Source: Oscillospiraceae bacterium (GTDB lineage: Bacteria > Bacillota_A > Clostridia > Oscillospirales > Oscillospiraceae). Taken from it: a stretch of DNA of 42,205 nt. Made by a program: the position numbers and the translations under genes. The notes below the pieces were generated by a model that was not told where the DNA came from, searched no databases, and saw only the letters and a program-made list of their open reading frames with translations. The stretch is taken from NCBI GenBank assembly GCA_017398105.1, contig JAFQHF010000058.1, forward strand, positions 1 to 42,205, in the 5' to 3' direction. Positions within the stretch are counted from its first letter, which is position 1. Each line of letters begins with the position of its first letter. Positions 1 through 6,380 of the stretch are shown here, one piece after another.

Positions 1-58
1 AACGACTTCGCTGCATGACACCTATGGAATTCCATTATGCCTATGCGGCATGAGAAAT

Positions 59-86
59 TCCCACCCTGCTGCACAGCAGGGTGGGA
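59..86. repeat. Perfect 13-bp stem-loop downstream of ridA operon
   Basis: A 13-bp arm (59-71) is matched perfectly by 74-86 with a 2-nt loop. No T-run follows on either strand, so this is not a typical intrinsic terminator. It resembles the other GC-rich palindromes of the window (for example 21429-21448). It lies downstream of the minus-strand operon ending at 212 and could stop or protect that transcript's 3' end. Confidence 0.6.
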
Positions 87-120
87 TCACACAACAGAAT
101 ATTTTGTTTTTTCTACTGTC

Positions 121-160
121 TACTTGACAGGGGGCACTTCAAAAACTGCACAGGGGGTAC
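121..160. other. Short repeat resembling a transposon end; rest of 1-211 has no gene
   Basis: ACAGGGGGCAC at 127-137 recurs as ACAGGGGGTAC at 150-160, 23 bp later. A related string, with AAAAACTGCACAG followed by a G-run and TA, occurs near 5190-5213, and the minus-strand reading TTTTTGAAGTGCCCCC resembles the inverted-repeat arm at 30512-30523. These look like footprints of a transposon family, but no transposase is present, so identity is a guess. A 12-bp palindrome (177-188) is the only other feature between here and ridA. Confidence 0.25.
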
Positions 161-211
161 TGTTGTCTCTTTTATGCCTTATATAAGGAAGCACGCCAAA
201 ATATGTGCGAT

Positions 212-580
212 TTACTTAACGGCAATGGCCTCGATTTCGCACAGGACACCCTTGGGCAGGGCCTTTACTGCAACGCAGCTGCGGGCGGGCTTGGAAATAA
301 AGTACTTTGCATACACTTCATTGAAGGCTGCGAAGTCGCCCATATCTGCCAGGAAGCAGGTGGTCTTGAACACCCGGTCGAAGCCGACACCGGCGGATTC
401 TAGGATGGCACCAACATTCTTGCAGCTCTGTTCTGCCTGGGCTGCAATGCCCTCAGGCACATTACCGGTTGCAGGATCAACAGGAATCTGGCCGGAAGTA
501 TAAACAAAGCCATTTACTTCAAAGCCCTGAGAGTAAGGGCCGATGGCACCGGGGGCCTTTGTAGTTTCCAATACATTCAT
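212..580 (-). CDS. ridA: RidA family reactive intermediate/imine deaminase
   Basis: 122-residue YjgF/YER057c/UK114 protein. RidA hydrolyses reactive enamine/imine intermediates such as 2-aminoacrylate, released by PLP enzymes acting on serine or cysteine, to the ketoacid and ammonia. Family marks are visible: GPYSQ at residues 14-18, TSGQIP near 29-34, the arginine of PARS (R100) and the E-I-E-A-I-A tail with E115. The start is ATG at 580 because AAGGAG lies just upstream and the length is then family-typical; the frame remains open further upstream but without family sequence. It is the last gene of the minus-strand operon, 118 bp after the flavodoxin-ferredoxin gene, with a strong stem-loop in that gap. 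Co-transcription with a C-S lyase-type PLP enzyme fits its detoxifying role. Confidence 0.92.
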   Translation of the reverse strand: MNVLETTKAPGAIGPYSQGFEVNGFVYTSGQIPVDPATGNVPEGIAAQAEQSCKNVGAILESAGVGFDRVFKTTCFLADMGDFAAFNEVYAKYFISKPARSCVAVKALPKGVLCEIEAIAVK

Positions 581-609
581 ATGAATTACTCCTTTTATAT
601 TATTAGGGT

Positions 610-648
610 AGGCACAGGAAGGAAAGTTGCTGAAACCTTCCTGTGCCT
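610..648 (-). other. Intercistronic stem-loop before ridA
   Basis: Perfect 13-bp inverted repeat (610-622 with 636-648) and a 13-nt loop, inside the 118-bp gap between the ferredoxin gene and ridA. On the minus strand it is not followed by a T-run; the ridA ribosome binding site follows about 15 nt later. It could be an RNA-processing or stability element that gives ridA a different expression level from the upstream genes. Confidence 0.6.
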
Positions 649-698
649 TGGGAGGAGAATGCAGGCAAATTAATACTTTGCTTGCAACAATAGCCTTT

Positions 699-1457
699 TT
701 AGATGCCAAACAACTGAGGCAGCTTATAGCCTGCTGCCTTTTCGTTCAGCATCTTAGTGGCACCTGCCAGGAAAGGCTCTGGCAGAGCCCGGGCCTGCAC
801 AGGACAGACCTTTACACAACGCATACAGTTGATGCACACATTTTCCAGAGTTTCGTTTGGATTTTCCATAGGAATGGCATCCACCGGACACTGCTCAGCA
901 CACTGTCCGCACTGGACACACTCATCGCTGGCCTTAGGATGGAAGGCAGAAGGCTTTACAGGCACATAAGGATCATTGCCGGGAACCTCCACAGCGGTCA
1001 GAGTCTCCAGCTTTTCTGCCACATCTGCGCCGAACTTTCTGGCAATAGCATGATCCTTCTCGTCGGGACGACCGGCGGCAATGGAGCGGACGATGGAATG
1101 TTCTGCGATGAAAGCAGCAGCGGCCACTACCTGGAAACCATTACCTTTCAGCGTATTTTTCAGTTCCAGTAGTGCATCGTCAAATTCCCGGTTGCCGTAA
1201 ACAACCACAGCTACTGCCTTCTGACCTCTACCCTGAAGCCGGGACAGCCGCTCCAGCGCCACTGCGGGAATCCGGCCTCCATATACGGGTGCCGCCGCCA
1301 GCATCACGGTGTTATCACTGAGCTGTGCGCTGCAGTCAAGCTTGGACAGATCCATTTCCGTAACCGGGCAGGAAAAACCTTCGGCAATAGAGGTTGCCAC
1401 CTGATAAGTTGTACCGGTGGGGCTGAAATAGGCATTCAGCAACTGAATTTCATTCAT
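699..1457 (-). CDS. EFR1-type flavodoxin-ferredoxin fusion protein
   Basis: 252 residues. The N-terminal half is flavodoxin-like, with an FMN phosphate-loop motif SPTGTTYQV at residues 12-20 and the APVYGG loop near 56-61. The C-terminal part carries two CxxCxxCxxxCP [4Fe-4S] motifs (Cys180/183/186/190 and Cys208/211/214/218). This is the architecture of EFR1-family ferredoxins of anaerobic Firmicutes, presumably soluble electron carriers; the partner reaction is unknown. The start is supported by AGGAAGGAG upstream of ATG at 1457. It follows the permease by 35 bp in the same operon, suggesting a redox step linked to metabolism of the imported amino acid, but no direct evidence identifies the substrate. 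Confidence 0.85.
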   Translation of the reverse strand: MNEIQLLNAYFSPTGTTYQVATSIAEGFSCPVTEMDLSKLDCSAQLSDNTVMLAAAPVYGGRIPAVALERLSRLQGRGQKAVAVVVYGNREFDDALLELKNTLKGNGFQVVAAAAFIAEHSIVRSIAAGRPDEKDHAIARKFGADVAEKLETLTAVEVPGNDPYVPVKPSAFHPKASDECVQCGQCAEQCPVDAIPMENPNETLENVCINCMRCVKVCPVQARALPEPFLAGATKMLNEKAAGYKLPQLFGI

Positions 1458-1492
1458 TTGCGCATTACTCCTTCCTAAGGAAATATTTTAGA

Positions 1493-2818
1493 TTACTTGG
1501 AAGCGTTCTCCATATACTCTTCCTTGACATGCAGGGTGACCTTGCCGAACTTGCCAACCAGGATGCCGTACAGGGCGATCACTGCAGTCACTGCGATCAT
1601 AGCCACCTTCAGGTCATTGGAGTTGAAGTAGAACACACCCAGGGTGATGGAAGCCAGAGAGGAAAGCACCAGCAGAGCCTTGTACAGACCCAGGGAAATG
1701 GTCATGCCGCTTTCCTTCCACTCCTTGGCGAAACGTGTGGGGATGCTCATGGCACCGATGTTGATCATAACCTTCAGAATGGCGCCGGGGAACAGGCAGA
1801 TGGTAGCCACATCGCCCAGATCCATGCCCAGCAGGATAGGCACTGCACCCAGCAGATACAGCAGGAACATAACATAGGGTGTGCCGCCCTTGGTGGTCTT
1901 CATCAGACCGGTGGGCAGCCAGCCGTCCTTGGTGCAGGCAATCAGAGGACGATAACCGGAAACAATGGCGCCAACCAGAGAGGTGCACAGAGCAAACAGA
2001 GCGCCGCCGATGACGAAGAACAGGTACATGGTGTTGGGCATAATCATCTCAGCGATGCCGCCCAGATTCATACCGGCAATGACAGAGAAAGAATGGGTGT
2101 GGGTTGCAGAGAAGCCGATGACACCGTAAATCACAGCGCCAACCAGAGCGGACAGGCAGAATGCCAGCGGAATGTTCTTCTTGGGGTTGGCAGCGGACTT
2201 GCCCATGTTGACAACATACTGGAAGCCGTTGCAGGTATAGCTCATCAGTGCAATAGCGCTGATCAAACCGCCGATGCCGTTGGGCAGCATGGGTTCGCCT
2301 GCGTATGCGGAAGAATCCATATTCATAATACCGTAGACCACAAACAGGGCCAGAGCTGCGTACATGAAGATGCACATTACGTTCTGCACCTTGGCAGCAA
2401 ACTTATCACCAGCCAGGACACACAGGAAAGCTGCAGTCAGGACTACCAGAGATACGATTTTGGTATAGGCAGTAACAGCGGGGAACAAACGCTCCAGGTA
2501 ACCGGTAACCGCAATGGCAGTAACAGCCAGAGAACCGGCACGGAACAGCAGGTCACGGCCAACGCCGAAACCGGTGCAGGCTTTGGGAATCAGCAGGGAG
2601 TTGATGGCATATTCACCGCCGTCCAGTTCAAACACACGGGTGATCAGAGGCAAGGCAATAGACTGCAGCAGACACAGGAACATGGCCAGGAACAGAGCCA
2701 GAGTAATGCCACGACCGGAATTGGCAATACCGAAGCCCATCAGTGCGAAGACACCGGAGCCGACGATACAGCCGACACCAATGGAGATCAGGTCAAACAG
2801 ATTTAATTTCTTTTCCAT
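1493..2818 (-). CDS. APC superfamily amino-acid permease
   Basis: 441 residues, a length usual for 12-helix amino acid-polyamine-organocation transporters, with hydrophobic segments through the whole chain. The N-terminal motif ISIGVGCIVGSGVFALMG matches the substrate-binding unwound helix 1 (GxGxGxG-like) typical of APC permeases. It sits in the cytoplasmic membrane and should import an amino acid by proton symport or exchange. The gene lies 28 bp downstream of the PLP enzyme and 35 bp upstream of the ferredoxin gene, so all are probably one transcript controlled by MarR. Operon logic suggests a sulfur- or hydroxy-amino acid such as cysteine, cystathionine or serine as substrate; this is inference only. 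Confidence 0.88.
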   Translation of the reverse strand: MEKKLNLFDLISIGVGCIVGSGVFALMGFGIANSGRGITLALFLAMFLCLLQSIALPLITRVFELDGGEYAINSLLIPKACTGFGVGRDLLFRAGSLAVTAIAVTGYLERLFPAVTAYTKIVSLVVLTAAFLCVLAGDKFAAKVQNVMCIFMYAALALFVVYGIMNMDSSAYAGEPMLPNGIGGLISAIALMSYTCNGFQYVVNMGKSAANPKKNIPLAFCLSALVGAVIYGVIGFSATHTHSFSVIAGMNLGGIAEMIMPNTMYLFFVIGGALFALCTSLVGAIVSGYRPLIACTKDGWLPTGLMKTTKGGTPYVMFLLYLLGAVPILLGMDLGDVATICLFPGAILKVMINIGAMSIPTRFAKEWKESGMTISLGLYKALLVLSSLASITLGVFYFNSNDLKVAMIAVTAVIALYGILVGKFGKVTLHVKEEYMENASK

Positions 2819-2846
2819 GATAGAATCCTCCGTTCATTTCATTTTA

Positions 2847-4052
2847 TCAGTTCTCTTCGTATTCCGCAAATGCTTTCCCGAGGCGGTCAATGGCCGTCTG
2901 GATATTTGCCTTGGATGTGGTCACGCACATACGCATAAAGCTTCCGCCCTGACCGGGATCATGGGACAGGCCCTTTTGCAGTGCCACATTCGCTTTCTGA
3001 TAGCACAGGTACTGCAGAGTTTCTGCACTAAATCCATAATCTGAGAAATCCAGCCACAGCACATAGCTGCCTTCGGGAACATAGGCCTTGACCTTGGGAA
3101 GCTTTTCCTTCATGTACTCCACAGCAAAGGTCATGGTTGCGTCCAGATACTCGTTCAATTCGTCCAGCCAGTCTTCGCTTTCGTTGTAGGCAGCGATGGT
3201 ACCGGCAATCGCGAAAGGAGTGGGCATCGCGGGATCATAACCGGCCTTGAACTGCTTACGCAGATTCTCGTCGGGAATGATGCTGTAAGCACAGTGCAGA
3301 CCCATCAGATTAAAGGACTTATTGACGCCGGAAACCATGATGATGTTGCTCAGGTCTTCCACTGCATCGATGATGGGCAGGTGTTTAACGCCTTTACGGA
3401 TGATGTCAGAGTGGATCTCATCAGAGACCACAACCACACCGTTTCTGCGGCAAACTTCAGCCACCTTACACAATTCTTCCTTGGTCCAGACGCGGCCAAC
3501 GGGGTTCTGGGGAGAGCACAGCACAAAGACCTTATTCTCCGGCTGGGCACAAACCTGTTCCAGATTCTCCCAGTCCATTTCAAAGCGGCCGTTGCCGTGG
3601 TTGATCATCTGGCAGTTTGCGATCTTTCTACCGGTCTTTTCCGTGACACTGGAGAAATTCCGGTAGATGGGACGGCAGAGGATGACGCCTTCACCGGGCT
3701 TGGAAAAAGCCAGGATGGTCTGTTCCACACCGTCCAGCGCGCCGTTGGAATGGATGATCCACTCTTTCTTCAGCTCAATGCCATGGCGGCGCTGATACCA
3801 GCTGATGATGGAAGGGATGTATTCCGGTGCGGAGGTTGCAGTGGTATAACCGTAGTTTTCAAAGTCAGCCACACGGTGCATTGCCTTGGCAATGGCAGGA
3901 GCACAGCGGAAATCCATGTCTGCCAGGTTCACACGAATGGTATCCTTATCCAATCGGATATTGGGGGTAATGATCTTGAAGAAATCATCATCGTCCCACT
4001 TCATGCTGTAAGTACCAATACGCTGAACCGGAGTATCAAAATCGTACTTCAT
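2847..4052 (-). CDS. MalY/PatB family PLP-dependent C-S lyase / aminotransferase
   Basis: 401 residues, fold-type I aminotransferase class I/II. The PatB/MalY signature is clear: SDEIHSD followed by a GVNKSFNLMG motif in which Lys245 should bind pyridoxal phosphate. PatB/MalY enzymes perform beta-elimination on cystathionine, cysteine or S-conjugates, giving a thiol or H2S, pyruvate and ammonia through aminoacrylate; some members act as aminotransferases. First gene of the minus-strand operon, with ATG at 4052 preceded by an AAAGGAG site. Its 176-nt leader contains three copies of the MarR box, so repression by the neighbouring MarR is likely. The adjacent permease and ridA support a C-S/C-O lyase role over transamination. 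Confidence 0.88.
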   Translation of the reverse strand: MKYDFDTPVQRIGTYSMKWDDDDFFKIITPNIRLDKDTIRVNLADMDFRCAPAIAKAMHRVADFENYGYTTATSAPEYIPSIISWYQRRHGIELKKEWIIHSNGALDGVEQTILAFSKPGEGVILCRPIYRNFSSVTEKTGRKIANCQMINHGNGRFEMDWENLEQVCAQPENKVFVLCSPQNPVGRVWTKEELCKVAEVCRRNGVVVVSDEIHSDIIRKGVKHLPIIDAVEDLSNIIMVSGVNKSFNLMGLHCAYSIIPDENLRKQFKAGYDPAMPTPFAIAGTIAAYNESEDWLDELNEYLDATMTFAVEYMKEKLPKVKAYVPEGSYVLWLDFSDYGFSAETLQYLCYQKANVALQKGLSHDPGQGGSFMRMCVTTSKANIQTAIDRLGKAFAEYEEN

Positions 4053-4138
4053 TGTTTTACTCCTTTTATGATTGATTTCATGTTCGTAGAATTCGCGTAT
4101 CAGGCGCTGTCCTCTCCTTTCTCCTGCCTGTATTTTAA

Positions 4139-4151
4139 TTTAGCTGCTAAA
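4139..4151. promoter_or_regulatory. MarR box 1 in lyase operon leader
   Basis: Perfect 6-bp inverted repeat TTTAGC-T-GCTAAA. Its centre (4145) lies exactly 40 bp from box 2 and 80 bp from box 3. It falls inside the transcribed leader, about 80 nt downstream of the predicted start, so it could act as an auxiliary repressor site. Confidence 0.75.
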
Positions 4152-4176
4152 GTATCGTTTTTTAATTTTAGCAGAA

Positions 4177-4193
4177 CCTTTAGTTACTAAAGG
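4177..4193. promoter_or_regulatory. MarR box 2 in lyase operon leader
   Basis: Palindrome CCTTTAGT-T-ACTAAAGG with 8-bp perfect arms containing the 13-bp core (4179-4191). It is extended by the near-complementary flanks GCAGAA and TTCTGC (4171-4176, 4195-4200), so the leader RNA could also fold here. Its centre is 40 bp from both neighbouring boxes. Confidence 0.78.
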
Positions 4194-4218
4194 ATTCTGC
4201 CTTAAGAAACGCAACTGC

Positions 4219-4231
4219 TTTAGTTGCTAAA
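4219..4231. promoter_or_regulatory. MarR box 3, overlapping the lyase operon start site
   Basis: TTTAGTTGCTAAA, five of six arm positions symmetric. It begins 3 bp downstream of the -10 box of the lyase operon, the same geometry as the box at the marR promoter. Binding here would cover the transcription start, consistent with repression. Confidence 0.8.
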
Positions 4232-4234
4232 ATA

Positions 4235-4263
4235 ATTCTATAATAAGAAAGCCCTCCTGTCAA
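4235..4263 (-). promoter_or_regulatory. Sigma-A promoter of the lyase-permease-ferredoxin-ridA operon
   Basis: On the minus strand, a consensus -35 TTGACA (4263-4258), a 17-bp spacer and a -10 TAGAAT (4240-4235). It would give a 5' leader of about 176 nt before the ATG at 4052. The -35 lies in the loop of the hairpin ending marR. Confidence 0.82.
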
Positions 4264-4277
4264 TACAGAAAGGCTTT
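4248..4277 (-). terminator. marR terminator overlapping the downstream promoter
   Basis: Minus-strand hairpin with AAAGCC and GGCTTT arms and an inner CTGT/ACAG pairing, followed by CTTATTAT. It lies 20 nt after the marR stop. The same bases hold the -35 box of the next operon, so terminator and promoter are interleaved. Confidence 0.55.
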
Positions 4278-4296
4278 TTCTATGTTATTCACAGTT

Positions 4297-4755
4297 TTAT
4301 TGTGAATGTTTTGTGAATAATTGCCACATAAGCTGTTCATAGCGGATCAGTTTCTTTAATTCCTCATCGGAATACTCTTCCAGCAACTCACTAACTTCGT
4401 TGTATGTCTGCTGATCGAATGCAATATGATTCTGGCAGAGCACCTTGCCTTTTTCCGTCAAGGAGATCGTGGTTACGCGCTTGTCCTGGGTGTCTTTAGT
4501 CCGAATCACATAACCCTTTTTCTCCAGTCGGGTAGCCATCTGAGTCACAGCTCCTTGCGTAACATTCAGCCGATTTGCCAACTCACTCATTGTCGGGTTA
4601 CTCATAGATCCAATTTCAACCACAAAGTGCACTTCCCGCATATATAGGCTATCATCTTCAACATATTTGTGCGGACGCTCAAAGTAGTTGGCTGTAACAG
4701 CAGAAGTTGTATTATGTTCTCGCAGAATTTTCTGCACCAGTTCTAATCTATTCAT
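4297..4755 (-). CDS. MarR family winged-helix transcriptional regulator
   Basis: 152 residues, typical MarR length. The helix-turn-helix runs about residues 56-82 (MSELANRLNVTQGAVTQMATRLEKKGYV) in two parts: TMSELANRLNVTQGAVTQM and RLEKKGYV. The wing follows with the conserved DxR-like DKR at 91-93 and TEKGK at 100-104. MarR proteins bind palindromic operators as dimers and usually release DNA on ligand binding. The gene is upstream of and co-directional with the lyase operon, and identical palindromes occur at its own promoter and the operon promoter, so autorepression plus operon repression is inferred. The ligand is unknown; an amino-acid-derived or sulfur compound would fit the target genes. 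Confidence 0.9.
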   Translation of the reverse strand: MNRLELVQKILREHNTTSAVTANYFERPHKYVEDDSLYMREVHFVVEIGSMSNPTMSELANRLNVTQGAVTQMATRLEKKGYVIRTKDTQDKRVTTISLTEKGKVLCQNHIAFDQQTYNEVSELLEEYSDEELKKLIRYEQLMWQLFTKHSQ

Positions 4756-4819
4756 TTCATATCTCCCACTTGGTTGTTCGTTTGCTCATAGTCATTATTT
4801 ACCGCATTATCCTACTTGC

Positions 4820-4864
4820 TTTAGCATCTAAATAAATATTACTGGATAACCTGGATTTTGTCAA
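4820..4864 (-). promoter_or_regulatory. marR promoter with MarR box
   Basis: Minus strand -35 TTGACA (4864-4859), 17-bp spacer, -10 TAATAT (4841-4836). The fourth palindrome copy, TTTAGCATCTAAA (4820-4832), starts 3 bp downstream of the -10, exactly as at the lyase operon. The transcription start would be near 4829, about 75 nt before the marR ATG. Confidence 0.8.
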
Positions 4865-5040
4865 CTACACAAACAGTTGAGAAACGTCAGAGACAGGAAA
4901 CCTATAAATCCTGTGCCCAAACACAAACATAATCTGTTCCGTTTACTATGATCAAAGCCACTTTCATTTCCAAGACATCACTTCCGGCATCATTCTACCT
5001 CCCCTGCGGAAGCTGTTTTGGAACAACAGGCACTCAGCCA
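4865..5040. other. Intergenic, no gene recognised
   Basis: Non-coding stretch between the marR promoter and the AraC remnant. Reading back from the remnant gives an open but unrecognisable frame over about 40 codons, possibly more decayed parts of the same gene. No promoter or structure stood out. Confidence 0.4.
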
Positions 5041-5121
5041 TATCGATTTAAACAGGCGTACGGAATCAGTCCGAGAAACTATAAATTGATGCAAAGTCAT
5101 CAAAATGAACCAGAAATATAA
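5041..5121 (+). pseudogene. C-terminal fragment of an AraC family regulator
   Basis: In frame from 5041 the translation reads YRFKQAYGISPRNYKLMQ and continues a few residues to TAA at 5119-5121. FKQAYGISPRNY is the hallmark end of the AraC/XylS DNA-binding domain (compare FKQAFGISPRQF in the intact regulator at 5256-6215, which lies on the other strand). The rest of the gene is missing or unrecognisable upstream, and there is no start codon or ribosome binding site, so this is a gene remnant left by deletion or insertion. About 130 bp of non-coding sequence with a possible transposon-end string (5190-5213) separates it from the intact AraC gene. Confidence 0.65.
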
Positions 5122-5255
5122 TCGTGAAAAAACTGTTACAGTTATTGATGTGGCACCTCCCAAAAACAGACAAAAGTACCTCCTGTACAGAAAAAAACTG
5201 CACAGAGGGGGTATTGATGTGTCCAAATACATTTTGCAACCTGTAATGGATGCGA

Positions 5256-6215
5256 TCATGCCTTGGGATTCGTGGAGGTCTGCAATTTTCGAAACTGTCT
5301 TGGTGAGATGCCGAAGGCCTGTTTGAAGGCCCGATAGAATGTCGCATAGTCTGAAAATCCTGATTTTACACTAACCTCTTCCAATAGGATTCCTTCCTGA
5401 ATCATATTTCGGGCAGCCAGCAGCCGCCGCTGCGTCAGGCAACTGTAAAAGCTGGTGCCCATATGCTTTTGAAAAGTCCGGTTGATGGTGCTCTTACTGA
5501 TAAAAAAATGATGTGCTGTTTCTTCCAGTGTAATTTTTCTGGAAAGATTGGCTTCCAGGTAGGACATGATCTGATCAAACAAATTGGGTTCCTCCTGTTG
5601 CAGGAGCTGGGTCTGCTCATCCAGCAGCGCTCTGCTCATGGCAACCACAATCAGCCACACATAACCTTCTACTGCATTATCCCAACGAAATTGTTTCTGT
5701 TCATTTTCAGTAACGCCCTTTTGCAGGAGACTGCTGATTTCTGCCTGCCAGTGTGCCTCCATACGAAATAGATATGGCGTTTTTCTGCCGGAGAAAATAT
5801 CTCCCGGAATACGACGACCAATTCTGTCTGCGAAATCAGCGCGCAGCCACAACTCATCCCGAACGAAAGCGTTCGTATGACCATCCGAAAAAATCGGACA
5901 ATGAGGAATTCCGGGCGGAATATAGATGATATCTCCCGGTCGGATACGGTAGCGGTGTGTTCCCACCAAGTATTCCATATCCGGAACCTGCAGACAATAG
6001 GTATATTCATAGAACGTATGAGTATGCAGAGGAACCACATCCGTTTCGGTGGTAACCGCCCGGTGAATGGAGAATTGGGATTCCGTCAGTTCTGCAACGG
6101 GAAACATATTATCAGGCAGCAACGGATCCCGATTCGGGATATTGCGCATATTGTCAAGTTGCTCCTGCGTAAGTTCAGACAGCAATGTGGTGAAATTCAA
6201 TGCCGATTCTGCCAT
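5256..6215 (-). CDS. AraC family transcriptional regulator with cupin sensor domain
   Basis: 319 residues from ATG at 6215, chosen because GGAGG lies 9 nt upstream; the frame opens 25 codons earlier without a ribosome binding site. The N-terminal half has a cupin-like effector domain (HTHTFYEYTY, then RIRPGDIIYIPPGIPH). The C-terminal 100 residues form two helix-turn-helix motifs (ITLEETAHHFFISKSTINRT and VSVKSGFSDYATFYRAFKQA) ending in FGISPRQF. AraC proteins of this shape activate sugar or glycoside utilisation genes on ligand binding. It is divergent from a GPH sugar symporter with a 165-bp shared promoter region, so that transporter is its likely target. Confidence 0.9.
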   Translation of the reverse strand: MAESALNFTTLLSELTQEQLDNMRNIPNRDPLLPDNMFPVAELTESQFSIHRAVTTETDVVPLHTHTFYEYTYCLQVPDMEYLVGTHRYRIRPGDIIYIPPGIPHCPIFSDGHTNAFVRDELWLRADFADRIGRRIPGDIFSGRKTPYLFRMEAHWQAEISSLLQKGVTENEQKQFRWDNAVEGYVWLIVVAMSRALLDEQTQLLQQEEPNLFDQIMSYLEANLSRKITLEETAHHFFISKSTINRTFQKHMGTSFYSCLTQRRLLAARNMIQEGILLEEVSVKSGFSDYATFYRAFKQAFGISPRQFRKLQTSTNPKA

Positions 6216-6380
6216 AGGTAGCCTCCAGGTAATATTTTTTCCTAAAGTATAGCACAATATGACGATATTTGTAATATATTTTTGAATCATAACACAATTT
6301 TATATTTTTCTTTCCTCTGCTATAATGAAACCGTATTCAGTCGAATCGACTTACAACAAAAGAACTGGAGGAAAACACAA
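6216..6380. promoter_or_regulatory. Divergent promoter region, AraC regulator / GPH symporter
   Basis: For the symporter, TATAAT at 6321-6326 is preceded by a poor -35 (TTTTAT, 17 bp upstream), as expected of an activator-dependent promoter. For the regulator, TATACT reads on the minus strand at 6250-6245. Two similar strings, CACAATATGACGATATTT (6253-6270) and CACAATTTTATATTT (6293-6307), lie 40 bp apart and could be AraC half-sites; this is tentative. Confidence 0.5.
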
